A stretch of 64,000 nt of DNA from CAVUPF01 sp963777915. GTDB lineage: Bacteria > Actinomycetota > Thermoleophilia > Solirubrobacterales > 70-9. Location of the stretch: contig CAVZSH010000005.1 of assembly GCA_963777915.1 (NCBI GenBank), positions 930,001-994,000 of the forward strand, written 5' to 3'. How positions within the stretch are numbered: the first letter of the stretch is position 1; each line of letters begins with the position of its first letter. The translations under genes and the position numbers were made by a program. Shown here piece by piece: positions 50,522 to 58,682 of this stretch. Below the pieces are notes generated by a model. It saw only the letters and a program-made list of their open reading frames with translations, was not told where the DNA came from and made no database searches.

Positions 50522-52201
50522 TCAGCCCGGGTGGTGCACGCCGATGTCAGCGTCCTCGGCCGGCTCCAGCTCGCGACCGTCTGCCGGGCGCTCTCCCGCG
50601 TGGCGCGCCGCCGCCCCGATGAACTCGCGGAAGAGCGGCTCGGGGCGGTTGGGGCGGGAGTTGAACTCCGGGTGGAACTGGGAGGCGATGAAGAAGGGGT
50701 GGTCGGGCAGCTCGATCATCTCGACCAAACGCTCATCGGGAGAGGTGCCGCCGCAGACAAGACCCTCGTCCTCGAGCCGGCGCCGTAGCTGGTTGTTGAC
50801 CTCATATCGGTGACGGTGGCGCTTGTATATAACCGCCTCGCCGAAGATCTCCCGCGCCCGCGTGCCCTCGTGCAGCTTCACCGGGTCAGCTCCAAGCCGC
50901 ATCGTGCCACCCATCTCGGAGACCTCCTTCTGCTCGGGCAGCAGGTCGACCACCGGAAACGGCGTCTCGGGGTCGAACTCCGCCGAGTTGGCGCCCTCCA
51001 TCCCGGCCAAGGCGCGGGCGAACTCGACTACGGCGATCTGCATCCCGAGGCAGATCCCCAGGTAGGGAATCGCACGTTCGCGAGCGATTCCCGCCGCCTG
51101 TATCTTGCCCTCGATCCCGCGCTCGCCAAAGCCGCCGGGGATGAGGATCCCGTCGGCGCCCTCCAGTCGCTCCGGGTCGAGGTTCTCGGAGTCGACCAGC
51201 TCGACCTCGACCTCGACCCCGTGATGAAAGCCGCCGTGCTCAAGCGCCTCGATCACAGACTTGTAGGCGTCGGCGAGCTGCACGTACTTGCCGACCAGGG
51301 CGATCCGCACCCTGCCCTCGGCGGCGTCGGCGCGGCGCACCATCGCCTCCCACTCGAGCAGGTCCGGTGCCGGCGCCTCCATCCCGAAGTGGTCGAGGAC
51401 GATGTCGTCGACGCCCTCCGCCCGGAAGACGAGCGGCACCTTGTAGATGTTGTCGACGTCGTGGGCGGAGATGACTGCGTCGACCGGGAGGCTGGCGAAG
51501 AGGGCGATCTTACTGCGGATCTCGCGGTCGAGCCGCCCCTCGGAGCGACAGACCAGCGCGTGAGGCTGAATCCCGATTCGCCGCAGCTCGTTGACCGAGT
51601 GCTGGGTTGGCTTGGTCTTCAGTTCGCCGGCGTGCCCGACGTAGGGCACCAGGGTGAGGTGAACAAACATGCTGCGCTTCGGCCCAAGGTCGGTGTAGAG
51701 CTGTCGGATCGACTCAAGGAACGGCAGCGACTCGATGTCGCCGACGGTCCCGCCAATCTCGGTGATCACGAAATCGACCGACTGCGACTCAGCGACGATC
51801 AGGATGCGCTGCTTGATCTCGTCGGTGATGTGGGGGATCACCTGAACGGTGGCACCGAGGTAGTCGCCGCGGCGCTCCCGCTTGATCACCGAGTTGTACA
51901 CGGAGCCGGCGGTCACGTTGGAGGCGCGCGCGGTGTTCTCGTCGGTGAAGCGCTCGTAATGGCCGAGGTCGAGATCGGTCTCAGCCCCGTCCTCGGTGAC
52001 AAAGACCTCGCCGTGCTGGAACGGGCTCATCGTCCCCGGATCGACGTTGATGTAGGGATCGAACTTCTGCAGTTGGACTCGAAAGCCGCGCGAAACGAGG
52101 AGTCGTCCGATCGAGGCGGCGGCGATGCCCTTGCCGAGAGCCGAGACTACTCCGCCGGTGACGAAGATGAAGCGGGTGTCTCCTTGCCTTGCTCTACTCA
52201 T
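50522..52201 (-). CDS. pyrG: CTP synthase
   Basis: PyrG converts UTP to CTP using ATP and glutamine. The 559-residue protein has the synthetase domain with FVTGGVVSALGKGIAAASIG, the metal site region DGAETDLDLGHYERF, and GGTVGDIESLPFLE. Its C-terminal class I amidotransferase domain has PGGFGERG, the nucleophile Cys in GICLGMQIAV, and QFHPEFNSRPNRPEPLF. Length and motifs are standard. It overlaps the upstream glycosyltransferase by 4 bp. Confidence 0.97.
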   Translation of the reverse strand: MSRARQGDTRFIFVTGGVVSALGKGIAAASIGRLLVSRGFRVQLQKFDPYINVDPGTMSPFQHGEVFVTEDGAETDLDLGHYERFTDENTARASNVTAGSVYNSVIKRERRGDYLGATVQVIPHITDEIKQRILIVAESQSVDFVITEIGGTVGDIESLPFLESIRQLYTDLGPKRSMFVHLTLVPYVGHAGELKTKPTQHSVNELRRIGIQPHALVCRSEGRLDREIRSKIALFASLPVDAVISAHDVDNIYKVPLVFRAEGVDDIVLDHFGMEAPAPDLLEWEAMVRRADAAEGRVRIALVGKYVQLADAYKSVIEALEHGGFHHGVEVEVELVDSENLDPERLEGADGILIPGGFGERGIEGKIQAAGIARERAIPYLGICLGMQIAVVEFARALAGMEGANSAEFDPETPFPVVDLLPEQKEVSEMGGTMRLGADPVKLHEGTRAREIFGEAVIYKRHRHRYEVNNQLRRRLEDEGLVCGGTSPDERLVEMIELPDHPFFIASQFHPEFNSRPNRPEPLFREFIGAAARHAGERPADGRELEPAEDADIGVHHPG

Positions 52202-53034
52202 CCTCTACCGAGCGAGTCTAGCCAGCGCAGTGGCGGAACCGATTCGATCGTTGCCGAAAGAGAGCGCATCTCGCCGTAAATCGTGAGCACGACAACCACC
52301 CCGAGCGTGATCAGCCGCCCCGTCCCGTCGAGCGTGGTCAGCAGCCAGACGCCGGCTATCGCCCCGACCAGATTGGAGCCGGTGTCTCCCAGCATCGCCC
52401 GCTCGCGCAACGTGAGCCAGGCGCCGATCAGAACCGGGCCGGCGAAGATCCCCAATAGTTCGACTGGCGCCAGCGTCCACGCGCCAAGGCAGAGGCCGGC
52501 GCCCATAAGGACCAGTCCCTTCTCGGCGCGTCCGGGTCTCAGGTCGAGCAGGTTGAAGAGGTTGGTGGTAAGGATCAGCAGCGCCACGTCGGCCAGGTAG
52601 TGCCACGACTCCAGCCCCTGCCCCGAGACCACGTAGGCGGCCAGCGCCACCGCCCCGATCGCCTTGATCGCGCCGGTCGAGAGCCGCCCCTCACTCAGCG
52701 CCCGCGCGTGCCCCCGCCACCCCCGTGGCGCGCCACCGGCCTCCCCCCCACCGAGGGAGTCGTCGAGGAAGCCAAGGAAGGCGACCCCAATCACATAGGG
52801 GATCCAGCGGCGCAACTCGGGGTCGAGCAGTTCGAGATCGGCGCGGTCGTTGAGGAAGGCGAGCGGGGCGAGCGCGACCAGCGCCGCTGTCGCCAGCACC
52901 GCACCGAGCGGGAAGGCGAGCCGTGCCCCCCGGTAGTTTTCCCGAACCAGCCCGGCCTCCGCCAGCCCCCGTGCCCCCGCCGGGACAAGCGCCAGCGCCA
53001 GGGCGATCGAGAGAGGGAAGCCGATCCAGTACAC
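52198..53034 (-). CDS. Glycosyltransferase family 4 (MraY/WecA-like) membrane protein
   Basis: A 278-residue integral membrane protein of the polyprenyl-phosphate sugar-1-phosphate transferase family, with about nine hydrophobic helices. The Asp pair in VAFLGFLDDSLGG and the NLFNLLDLRPGRAEKG segment are the catalytic regions of this family. GTG at 53034 is used because it follows the stop of the upstream gene directly; the frame extends further only into that gene. The usual length is larger (about 320-360), so this is a short member. In this cluster, steA-mctB-GT4-pyrG, it probably acts in cell-wall glycolipid synthesis. Confidence 0.85.
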   Translation of the reverse strand: MYWIGFPLSIALALALVPAGARGLAEAGLVRENYRGARLAFPLGAVLATAALVALAPLAFLNDRADLELLDPELRRWIPYVIGVAFLGFLDDSLGGGEAGGAPRGWRGHARALSEGRLSTGAIKAIGAVALAAYVVSGQGLESWHYLADVALLILTTNLFNLLDLRPGRAEKGLVLMGAGLCLGAWTLAPVELLGIFAGPVLIGAWLTLRERAMLGDTGSNLVGAIAGVWLLTTLDGTGRLITLGVVVVLTIYGEMRSLSATIESVPPLRWLDSLGRG

Positions 53035-53041
53035 GATCGGC

Positions 53042-53908
53042 TCAGCGCCCGGACGCCAGCAGGTCCGGCAGCAGGCCATTGGCGCTCCCCTTGACGCCGA
53101 AGCTGCCCTCCGCCCCGAGCATCGCGAAGACCATCGCCACCCGCCCCGCGACCATGTCGATGTCGTCGACGCTGGAGAGTGCATTGCCCTGGAAGAAGGA
53201 GACCGAGGAGGGTTCTGCCGTGGAGGTCTCGACTCCGACTGCCGGCCTCCTGGTCGCCGTGATCCCGTGCATCAGCGCCGATTCCAGCCGCGCAGCCGCG
53301 GCGTGCTGCACCGGTCCCATGCCTTCGGGCTGATCGCGGATCACGATCACCCCGTCGAGGCGCCCGAAGTTGCCGCTGGCGCGCGAGAAGAAAGAGCTGC
53401 GAACCAGTTCCACAAGGGTGCCTCCGCGCACCAGCTGGCGTCCGATACCGGCCCCGAGCGCGGTGACCGCTTCCGGGTTTCGCCGGAGGTCGGCGAACCT
53501 GGTCTTCGCGAGGTCGCCGGCCAGCGAGCGCAAGTCGACCGGCTCCCGCACCACCCCGACTCCAACCAGTCGCGCCCCGGTCGGCCCCAAGGCCGCTTCG
53601 ATCGCCGATGAGACGTTGCTCGGCAGCCCCCCCAAGGCGACGATCCCGATCCGCCGGCCGGCCAGCCGGTTGTGGACAAGCACCGGATAGACGCGTTCGG
53701 CGAAATCGTTGGCCCGCCCCAGTTCGCCACTGAGCTGGTCGGCCCGGGATCGAGCGTCTTGGAGGTTGCCGATCAGGCTGCGCTCGAGGTCTTTCCGGGT
53801 GTTGTTGAGCGCTGCGCCGCCGAACTCCGCGCCGATCAGGATCCCGATCGCCAGGGCGAGAAAGACCGCGATCAGCGATGTCGCGTGGTAGCGCGCGCTG
53901 TAACCCAT
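53042..53908 (-). CDS. Copper transporter family protein (MctB-like)
   Basis: A 288-residue protein with one N-terminal membrane helix (TSLIAVFLALAIGILIGAEF, about residues 11-30), then a coiled-coil part (DLERSLIGNLQDARSRADQL) and a globular C-terminal domain. It belongs to the MctB/Rv1698 family of cell-envelope copper-related proteins. In mycobacteria it is encoded next to steA and pyrG, as here, which supports the call. No clear metal-binding cluster is visible. It starts 36 bp after the steA-like gene ends. Confidence 0.88.
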   Translation of the reverse strand: MGYSARYHATSLIAVFLALAIGILIGAEFGGAALNNTRKDLERSLIGNLQDARSRADQLSGELGRANDFAERVYPVLVHNRLAGRRIGIVALGGLPSNVSSAIEAALGPTGARLVGVGVVREPVDLRSLAGDLAKTRFADLRRNPEAVTALGAGIGRQLVRGGTLVELVRSSFFSRASGNFGRLDGVIVIRDQPEGMGPVQHAAAARLESALMHGITATRRPAVGVETSTAEPSSVSFFQGNALSSVDDIDMVAGRVAMVFAMLGAEGSFGVKGSANGLLPDLLASGR

Positions 53909-53944
53909 CAGCGGCCGAAGGCTAGATGGTCGCCCCCCACGCCG

Positions 53945-55135
53945 CTACAGACCCAGCCAGATCCTGATCTTCAGCCAGATGAGCTGAACGACGTTGTCGA
54001 GGGCCGGGGAGGTGACCACGACGATCGTCAGCAGGATCGCGAAGGCGATCAGAAAGAGGACGAGGGGGCCGAAAGTCGAGCTGGGGGTGTAGAGCCTGCT
54101 GACTCCCTTCGCGTCGACCAGCTTCTCGCCGATCCGCAACCGGGTGAGGAAGGTCGAGGACATTCCGCCGCGCTTGCGATCAAGGAACTCGATCAAGTTG
54201 AAGTGAGCGCCAACGCTGACGATCAGCGCCGCCCCCTTCTCATAGGCCATCAGCATCGCCACGTCCTCGCTGGTCCCTGCAGCCGGGACCAGCGTGTGCT
54301 CGAGGCCCATCTCCAGCAGGCGCTCGCGCCCCGGCGCCCGTCCGTCTGGATAAGCGTGGACGATCAGCTCGGCTCCGCAGCGCAGCGCCTCGTCGCTGGC
54401 GGAGTCCATGTCGCCGAGGATCAGGTCGGGCTTCATCCCCGCCTCCAGAGCTCCGTCGGCGCCGCCGTCGACCGCCACGACCATCGGGCGGACGTCGCGG
54501 ATGTAGGCGCGCAGCGCCTTGAGGTCGCGGCGGTGGCGATCGCCGCGGACGACGATCAGCACGTGGCGGTCGCGGAACGACGCCCGGGTCGCGGGGAACT
54601 CGATGCTGCCGGTCAGCAGGTCGGTCTCCTGGCGAACATGGGCCACCGTGTTCTCGACGAAGTCGGCAAGTGCCTCGTTCACCCGCTGGCGTTGGTCGTC
54701 GAGCCGGCGCTCTAGCTCGACCCCCCCGAGCATGTGGCCACTCGCGATCTCCTGACCCCCGACGCGGACGACGCCGTCCTCGATCGTCACCGGATCCCCG
54801 TCGCGCAGCCGCTTAAAGAGGCAATCGCCAGGAACGTCGACCAGGCAGATCCCGGCTCGGACCAGCATCAGCGGACCGGTGTTGGGATAGCGCCCGTCTG
54901 AGGACTCCGACGCGTTCAGCACCGCCCGCACGCCGGCCGCAATCAGCTCCTCGGCTGCGATCCGGTCGATGTTGAGGTGATCGATGACCGCGACATCACC
55001 TGGGCCGAGGCGCTTGACCAGGTGCTTGGTGCGGCGGCCGAGCCGGGCTGTTCCGTGAATCGCCTCCGCGGTCAAGACCCCGTTGCGACGCGAGAGCAGC
55101 GCGGGAAAACGACGGCGACTGGCGGTGGCCACCAC
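53945..55135 (-). CDS. steA: SteA-like protein (cell-wall/cytokinesis factor)
   Basis: A 396-residue protein with an N-terminal SteA-type domain and a thiamin-pyrophosphokinase-like part. It has GPGDVAVIDHLNIDRIAAEE, VLNASESSDGRYPNTGPLML, and VVAVDGGADGALEAGMKPDL, then ILGDMDSASDEALRCGAEL. Two C-terminal membrane helices (LVLFLIAFAILLTIVVV) anchor it. SteA of Corynebacterium works with SteB at the division septum. It is the first gene of the steA-mctB-GT4-pyrG run and probably carries its promoter upstream, in the gap 55136-55495. Confidence 0.87.
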   Translation of the reverse strand: MVATASRRRFPALLSRRNGVLTAEAIHGTARLGRRTKHLVKRLGPGDVAVIDHLNIDRIAAEELIAAGVRAVLNASESSDGRYPNTGPLMLVRAGICLVDVPGDCLFKRLRDGDPVTIEDGVVRVGGQEIASGHMLGGVELERRLDDQRQRVNEALADFVENTVAHVRQETDLLTGSIEFPATRASFRDRHVLIVVRGDRHRRDLKALRAYIRDVRPMVVAVDGGADGALEAGMKPDLILGDMDSASDEALRCGAELIVHAYPDGRAPGRERLLEMGLEHTLVPAAGTSEDVAMLMAYEKGAALIVSVGAHFNLIEFLDRKRGGMSSTFLTRLRIGEKLVDAKGVSRLYTPSSTFGPLVLFLIAFAILLTIVVVTSPALDNVVQLIWLKIRIWLGL

Positions 55136-55495
55136 CTCAGCCTATTTGTTCGGGCCAATCACGCTGGGGGTTGATGGTTAGCGGGCTTGGGCTCAATACG
55201 TTCACCGACCAGCCGCCCGGTCGCTGTATCTGGCCGCGGAGCTTCGACAGTTGCTGAAGCGTGAGCCTCGATCAGCGTGATTGTAGTGCGCCTTGTTTTT
55301 GGCTCTGGAATTGGGCTTGCTGCTAGCTCGGCTCCGGGATCGGGCGGATCACCAGCTTCGGCCAGTGGTGCTCGGCCTTGAGGCGCTCCGGGTCCACTCT
55401 GGCCAGCGGCATGTGGTTCGGAAGGTCGATCTCCAACCACCACGCCCTGGTCCCCGAGATTCCTCGGCGACCCAGGGCGAAACTAACTTCGGGGC
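55136..55495. other. Gene-poor gap containing a dispersed peptide-coding repeat
   Basis: A 360-bp stretch without a supported gene. Bases 55231-55280 resemble 25085-25134 (39 of 50 identical) and on the minus strand both encode LIxAHxSAxxEAPRPxT, so they derive from a common protein. A promoter for the steA run should lie here; no clear -35/-10 is seen. Confidence 0.5.
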
Positions 55496-56122
55496 TTAGC
55501 CTTCTCGTTGGGATTCAGGTTCGACCGTGATCTGTCCCCGCAAGGCAGGATCGAGCGCGCTCATGAATGACAGGGTGAAAGGCCCGGTGGTTGCGCCTGC
55601 GTGAACCCGCTGCTGGAATGAGGCGTGCGGCTTGTCGCCGGTGAACCAGGAGTCGCCCTTGGTCTTGCTGGTCCCCAGAGTGCTCCACCCTTCTTCCCCT
55701 GCTTCCACCGGGTTGACTTTTGCAGGCCCATTTCGCCTAATGCCCTGCCAGCTCTCGATCGCCTTACAGATGTGGCCCTTGGAAAGGCAGAGTTTGCGCT
55801 CCTTTTCAGTCTTCGGCAATTCGGATTCTTCGACCAAAGAGAACGTCTGCGGGCCGACATGGTGAGCATTGGTGTCGTTGACGATCCGCAGTTCTTCCCC
55901 TTCCTTGATCGTATTTGGCCCCACGAAACGGAGTGACTTCGCGCTAGATCCCTTGATGTAGATGGTCGGGACCTTCGATGATGCTTGCGCCGTCGAAGCC
56001 GTTGACAGCGGGGGGCTGACTGCCGCCGCCAACAGGGCCGTGGCCGCAACGGTCACGACTACCCGCTTGGCAGGGCTGATGAGGGAAAGACGTTGTTTCA
56101 AAACTTCTCCTTCCGGCGCCAT
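55496..56122 (-). CDS. Exported protein, cupredoxin-like in part, unknown function
   Basis: A 208-residue protein with a signal peptide (VVVTVAATALLAAAVSPPLS) and a beta-rich body. The segments LRIVNDTNAHHVGPQTFSLV and GDKPHASFQQRVHAG recall cupredoxin-type folds, but the usual copper-ligand Cys near the end is missing, so metal binding is doubtful. A TTG at 56101, 5 bp after GGAAGGAGAAG, is a good alternative start; ATG at 56122 is given. It is encoded next to the arsenic cluster, 40 bp after the aquaporin gene, and may be co-transcribed. No defined role. Confidence 0.7.
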   Translation of the reverse strand: MAPEGEVLKQRLSLISPAKRVVVTVAATALLAAAVSPPLSTASTAQASSKVPTIYIKGSSAKSLRFVGPNTIKEGEELRIVNDTNAHHVGPQTFSLVEESELPKTEKERKLCLSKGHICKAIESWQGIRRNGPAKVNPVEAGEEGWSTLGTSKTKGDSWFTGDKPHASFQQRVHAGATTGPFTLSFMSALDPALRGQITVEPESQREG

Positions 56123-56162
56123 CGTTCAAGCAGGCGCATGGGTCTCGGGTGCGTATGAACTG

Positions 56163-56918
56163 TCAGCTCGCGTCCTTCACGGTTACCAGCGGCTCCCGAC
56201 CAGCGCCGTCCTCGTCGTGGGGCAGCATGATCTCGGCTGCCTCATCTGGGGTGATGTCGGGATAAAGGGCACGGATGACGCCGATCGCCACTGCCCCGCC
56301 GATCAACTCCGCGACGATGTAGGGGGGCACCGAGGAGGGAGCGATACCGGCAAAGGTGTCGGAGAACATCCGTCCGATGGCGATCGCTGGGTTGGCAAAG
56401 CTGGCCGAGCTGGTGAAGAAGTAGGCGGCGCCGATATAGGCGCCGACCGCCGCCGCTGCCAGCGAGCCCCGCCGGGTCCGCGCCAGGGAGAAGATCACCA
56501 GCATCAGGCCGAGGGTCGCGATCACCTCCGCCAGCAGATGCGCCGGTGTCGCACGGTGCTTGGTCGAGATGCTGATCGCCGAGAGTGCGAACATCGCGTT
56601 CGCGGTGATCGCCCCCGCGATGCAGCCGCCGACCTGGGCGGGAATGTAAGCGAGGGCGTGGCGCCAGCGCAGACCGCCGAAACTCGCGTCAACCAGCGAG
56701 ACGACCGGGTTGAAGTGAGCGCCGGAGACTGGCCCGAACATCAGGATGAAGGTGAAGAGGCCGGCCGCCGTCGCTGCCGCGTTCTCAAATAGCTGGAGGC
56801 CGACGTCAGTGGGTGAGAGCTGCGACGCGGCGATCCCCGAGCCGATCACCGTCGCGGTGAGGAAGGCAGAGCCGAGGAACTCGGCAAAGAGGCGCCTAGA
56901 AAGCGGGGCCGAGTTCAT
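56163..56918 (-). CDS. Aquaglyceroporin-type channel (MIP family), likely arsenite exit channel
   Basis: A 251-residue channel with six membrane helices and both NPA-type boxes: AHFNPVVSL (first, variant NPV) near residue 70 and ANPAIAIGRMF (second) near residue 180. The NPV variant is common among arsenic-linked bacterial MIP proteins. It overlaps the arsenate reductase gene by 4 bp and shares an operon with it and a phosphoesterase. In the AqpS arrangement, ArsC reduces arsenate and the resulting arsenite leaves by the channel down its gradient. No ArsB or Acr3 pump is in the window, which favours this route. Confidence 0.9.
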   Translation of the reverse strand: MNSAPLSRRLFAEFLGSAFLTATVIGSGIAASQLSPTDVGLQLFENAAATAAGLFTFILMFGPVSGAHFNPVVSLVDASFGGLRWRHALAYIPAQVGGCIAGAITANAMFALSAISISTKHRATPAHLLAEVIATLGLMLVIFSLARTRRGSLAAAAVGAYIGAAYFFTSSASFANPAIAIGRMFSDTFAGIAPSSVPPYIVAELIGGAVAIGVIRALYPDITPDEAAEIMLPHDEDGAGREPLVTVKDAS

Positions 56919-57535
56919 TGGGCGCCCGCCAGCTCATAGCAAGTCTCAGCGCGCAGGCACTCGCGGGTGCGTCGGTGCGCGAGCGTGAGCACGTGGCTTC
57001 TGACCGGGGCGCCGTCGTAGTGGGAGAGGACCGCATCAGCGCAAGCGCGGATCTCCTCTGGATCGCGAAGCCCGTCGAACTCCTGGATCAAGGTCGGAAG
57101 GAGGCCCTCGAGACGAACTGAATGCGCGGTACCGTCGGCGCGGATCTCTTCAACTTGCTCCAAGATCAGGTCCTCGACCCGCCCGGCGATCTCATCGCGA
57201 ATCACCCGTACCTCCTCGATCGGTCTACCGGCCGGGTCCTCGATCTCCCAGTCCACGACCGCGGTTGGCACGTAGGGGCAGCGCCCCCCGCAGCCCATAG
57301 TCACAGCCAGGTCGGCGTGGCGCTGCATCTCGACGCTCAATTTCTTGGGCCGCCGATCTGAGAGGTCGATCTGGACCTCCCTCATCGCCTCGACCACAAC
57401 CGGATGAATGTGATCGGCGGGTTCCAGGCCCGCCGACTCAGCGTGTATGTCAGGTGGCGCGTAGCGCTCAAAGAACGCTTGGGCCATCTGGGAGCGCCCC
57501 GCGTTTTGGGTGCAGACGAAGAGCACGTACTTCAC
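56915..57535 (-). CDS. arsC: Arsenate reductase, LMW-phosphatase type, with C-terminal three-helix domain
   Basis: A 206-residue enzyme. The first 135 residues form a low-molecular-weight phosphatase fold: FVCTQNAGRSQMAQA gives the Cys-x5-Arg loop, and TMGCGGRCPYVPT gives the second and third redox cysteines with three residues between them, the actinobacterial arrangement. This type uses mycothiol/mycoredoxin or thioredoxin. The last 65 residues (EGLLPTLIQEFDGLRDPEEI and later) are a helical module that usually precedes LMW-PTP domains; here it follows. It is 13 bp downstream of the phosphoesterase gene and overlaps the channel gene by 4 bp. Confidence 0.92.
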   Translation of the reverse strand: MKYVLFVCTQNAGRSQMAQAFFERYAPPDIHAESAGLEPADHIHPVVVEAMREVQIDLSDRRPKKLSVEMQRHADLAVTMGCGGRCPYVPTAVVDWEIEDPAGRPIEEVRVIRDEIAGRVEDLILEQVEEIRADGTAHSVRLEGLLPTLIQEFDGLRDPEEIRACADAVLSHYDGAPVRSHVLTLAHRRTRECLRAETCYELAGAQ

Positions 57536-57548
57536 GGCCTACAACTCC

Positions 57549-58268
57549 TCATGCCGCGACCAAGAGCTTCTCGGCGAACTCGGTCGGTAGGCCGGCCGCG
57601 CTGACTTCCCTTGAGGCCAGCTCCGCGTCATATCCGAAGCGCTCGACCCGTGCTAAGACGCCTGCATCGGTGTCTTTAAGTACTGCAAAGGCGCCGCGCG
57701 GATCGCCGTCCTTGGGCTTGCCGACCGAGCCGCAGTTGACGAAGAGGACGCCGCCGTACTCCTGAATCCAGGGCTTGTGGGTGTGCCCGAAGACCAGCAC
57801 GTCGCAGTCTGCTCCAGCCGCGATCCGCTCAAACGTGTGCGCAGGCTTGTCCTCGAAGAGATACTCGTTGACCTTGCGCGGTGAGCCGTGAACAAGGCGG
57901 ACTTGCTTGCCGCCCAGCTCGAAGCGGAGGTCGAAGGGCAGCTCCCGCATGAAGTCCTTGGAGCGCTGGTCGGTGTGCTCAAGGGTCCAATCGACCGAGA
58001 GCTGGCCGAGGTCACGGTCGTGTTGGGTGATGTAGGCACAGCCGCAGTCCTCTTCGTCGCGAGCGATCGCATAGTCGTAGTTGCCGTAGATCGTCGGTAT
58101 CCCGCGCTCCTCGATCGTGCGGCAGACCTCGTTGGGCCAGGGGCCATAGCCGACCAGGTCGCCACCGCAGTAGAGACCGTCGGGGTCAATCTCCTCGACG
58201 CGACTCAGCGCCGCCTGAAGCGCCGGCAAGTTGCCGTGGATGTCGGTGATTACGGCGACTTCGCTCAT
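57549..58268 (-). CDS. Calcineurin-like metallophosphoesterase (YfcE type)
   Basis: A 239-residue two-metal phosphoesterase: ITDIHGNLPAL (Asp-x-His), CGGDLVGYGPWPN (Gly-Asp), IYGNYDYAI (Gly-Asn-x-Asp, with Tyr in place of the usual His), LVHGSPR, and VFGHTHKPW. The Tyr in place of His in the GNHD motif is a deviation that also occurs in some family members. It precedes arsC by 13 bp and shares an intergenic operator with arsR on its other side, so it is probably arsenic-regulated. Substrate unknown. Confidence 0.9.
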   Translation of the reverse strand: MSEVAVITDIHGNLPALQAALSRVEEIDPDGLYCGGDLVGYGPWPNEVCRTIEERGIPTIYGNYDYAIARDEEDCGCAYITQHDRDLGQLSVDWTLEHTDQRSKDFMRELPFDLRFELGGKQVRLVHGSPRKVNEYLFEDKPAHTFERIAAGADCDVLVFGHTHKPWIQEYGGVLFVNCGSVGKPKDGDPRGAFAVLKDTDAGVLARVERFGYDAELASREVSAAGLPTEFAEKLLVAA

Positions 58269-58304
58269 CTGGTGCCGCGATCCTAAGCATTGACAGACGT
58301 GATT

Positions 58305-58326
58305 TCAATAGATATAAGTAGATTGA
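58305..58326 (+). promoter_or_regulatory. Inverted repeat in the ars divergent promoter, probable ArsR operator
   Basis: TCAAT at 58305-58309 and ATTGA at 58322-58326 form an inverted repeat with 12 bases between, and the whole 22-bp block is strikingly AT-rich. The TCAAT/ATTGA style and AT-rich centre match ArsR/SmtB operators. It sits in the divergent region and touches the arsR ATG (58326), so it likely represses both directions. No -35/-10 resolved. Confidence 0.55.
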
Positions 58327-58682
58327 TGCCCGTCGATTTGGAGCTGGAGCCAAAGACCAAGCGCCCGGCTGGCGAACCCTGTTGCGAGCCGGTCGTCTAC
58401 CCCGACGTGCAGCGCGAGCAGGCGCAGCGGATGGCGGCGATCGCCAAGGCGCTCGGCGATCCGATCCGCCTGCAACTGGTCGACGTGCTGCAAAAGCACG
58501 CCGGCAAGGTCTGCGTCTGTGAGTTGGTTCCCCTCTTCGATCTCTCCCAACCCACCGTCTCCCATCACCTCAAGGTTCTGCGCGAGGCGGGAATCGTCGG
58601 TTTCGAGCGCCCTGGTCTTTGGGCCTACTACTACGTGATCCCCGATGCCCTAAAGGAGTTCTCCACATGGCTGACCAAGTGA
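58326..58682 (+). CDS. arsR: ArsR-family arsenite-responsive repressor
   Basis: A 118-residue winged-helix repressor. ATG at 58326 begins MPVDLELEPK; an upstream TTG at 58290 would add 12 residues and run through the operator. The metal-binding cysteines are visible in CVCELVPLFDLSQPTVSHHL and in PCCEPVVYPDV near the N-terminus. The helix-turn-helix SQPTVSHHLKVLREAGIV follows. Its 3' end overlaps arsM by 16 bp. It is divergent from the phosphoesterase-arsC-channel operon. Confidence 0.92.
   Translation: MPVDLELEPKTKRPAGEPCCEPVVYPDVQREQAQRMAAIAKALGDPIRLQLVDVLQKHAGKVCVCELVPLFDLSQPTVSHHLKVLREAGIVGFERPGLWAYYYVIPDALKEFSTWLTK

Noticed and set aside
50810..52279. Plus-strand gene of 489 codons over pyrG
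   Set aside because: Antisense shadow of pyrG, with composition typical for the complement of high-GC genes.
55159..55443. 94-codon minus-strand gene before steA
   Set aside because: Only a short segment is conserved with the scrap at 25085; the rest is low-complexity and start-less.
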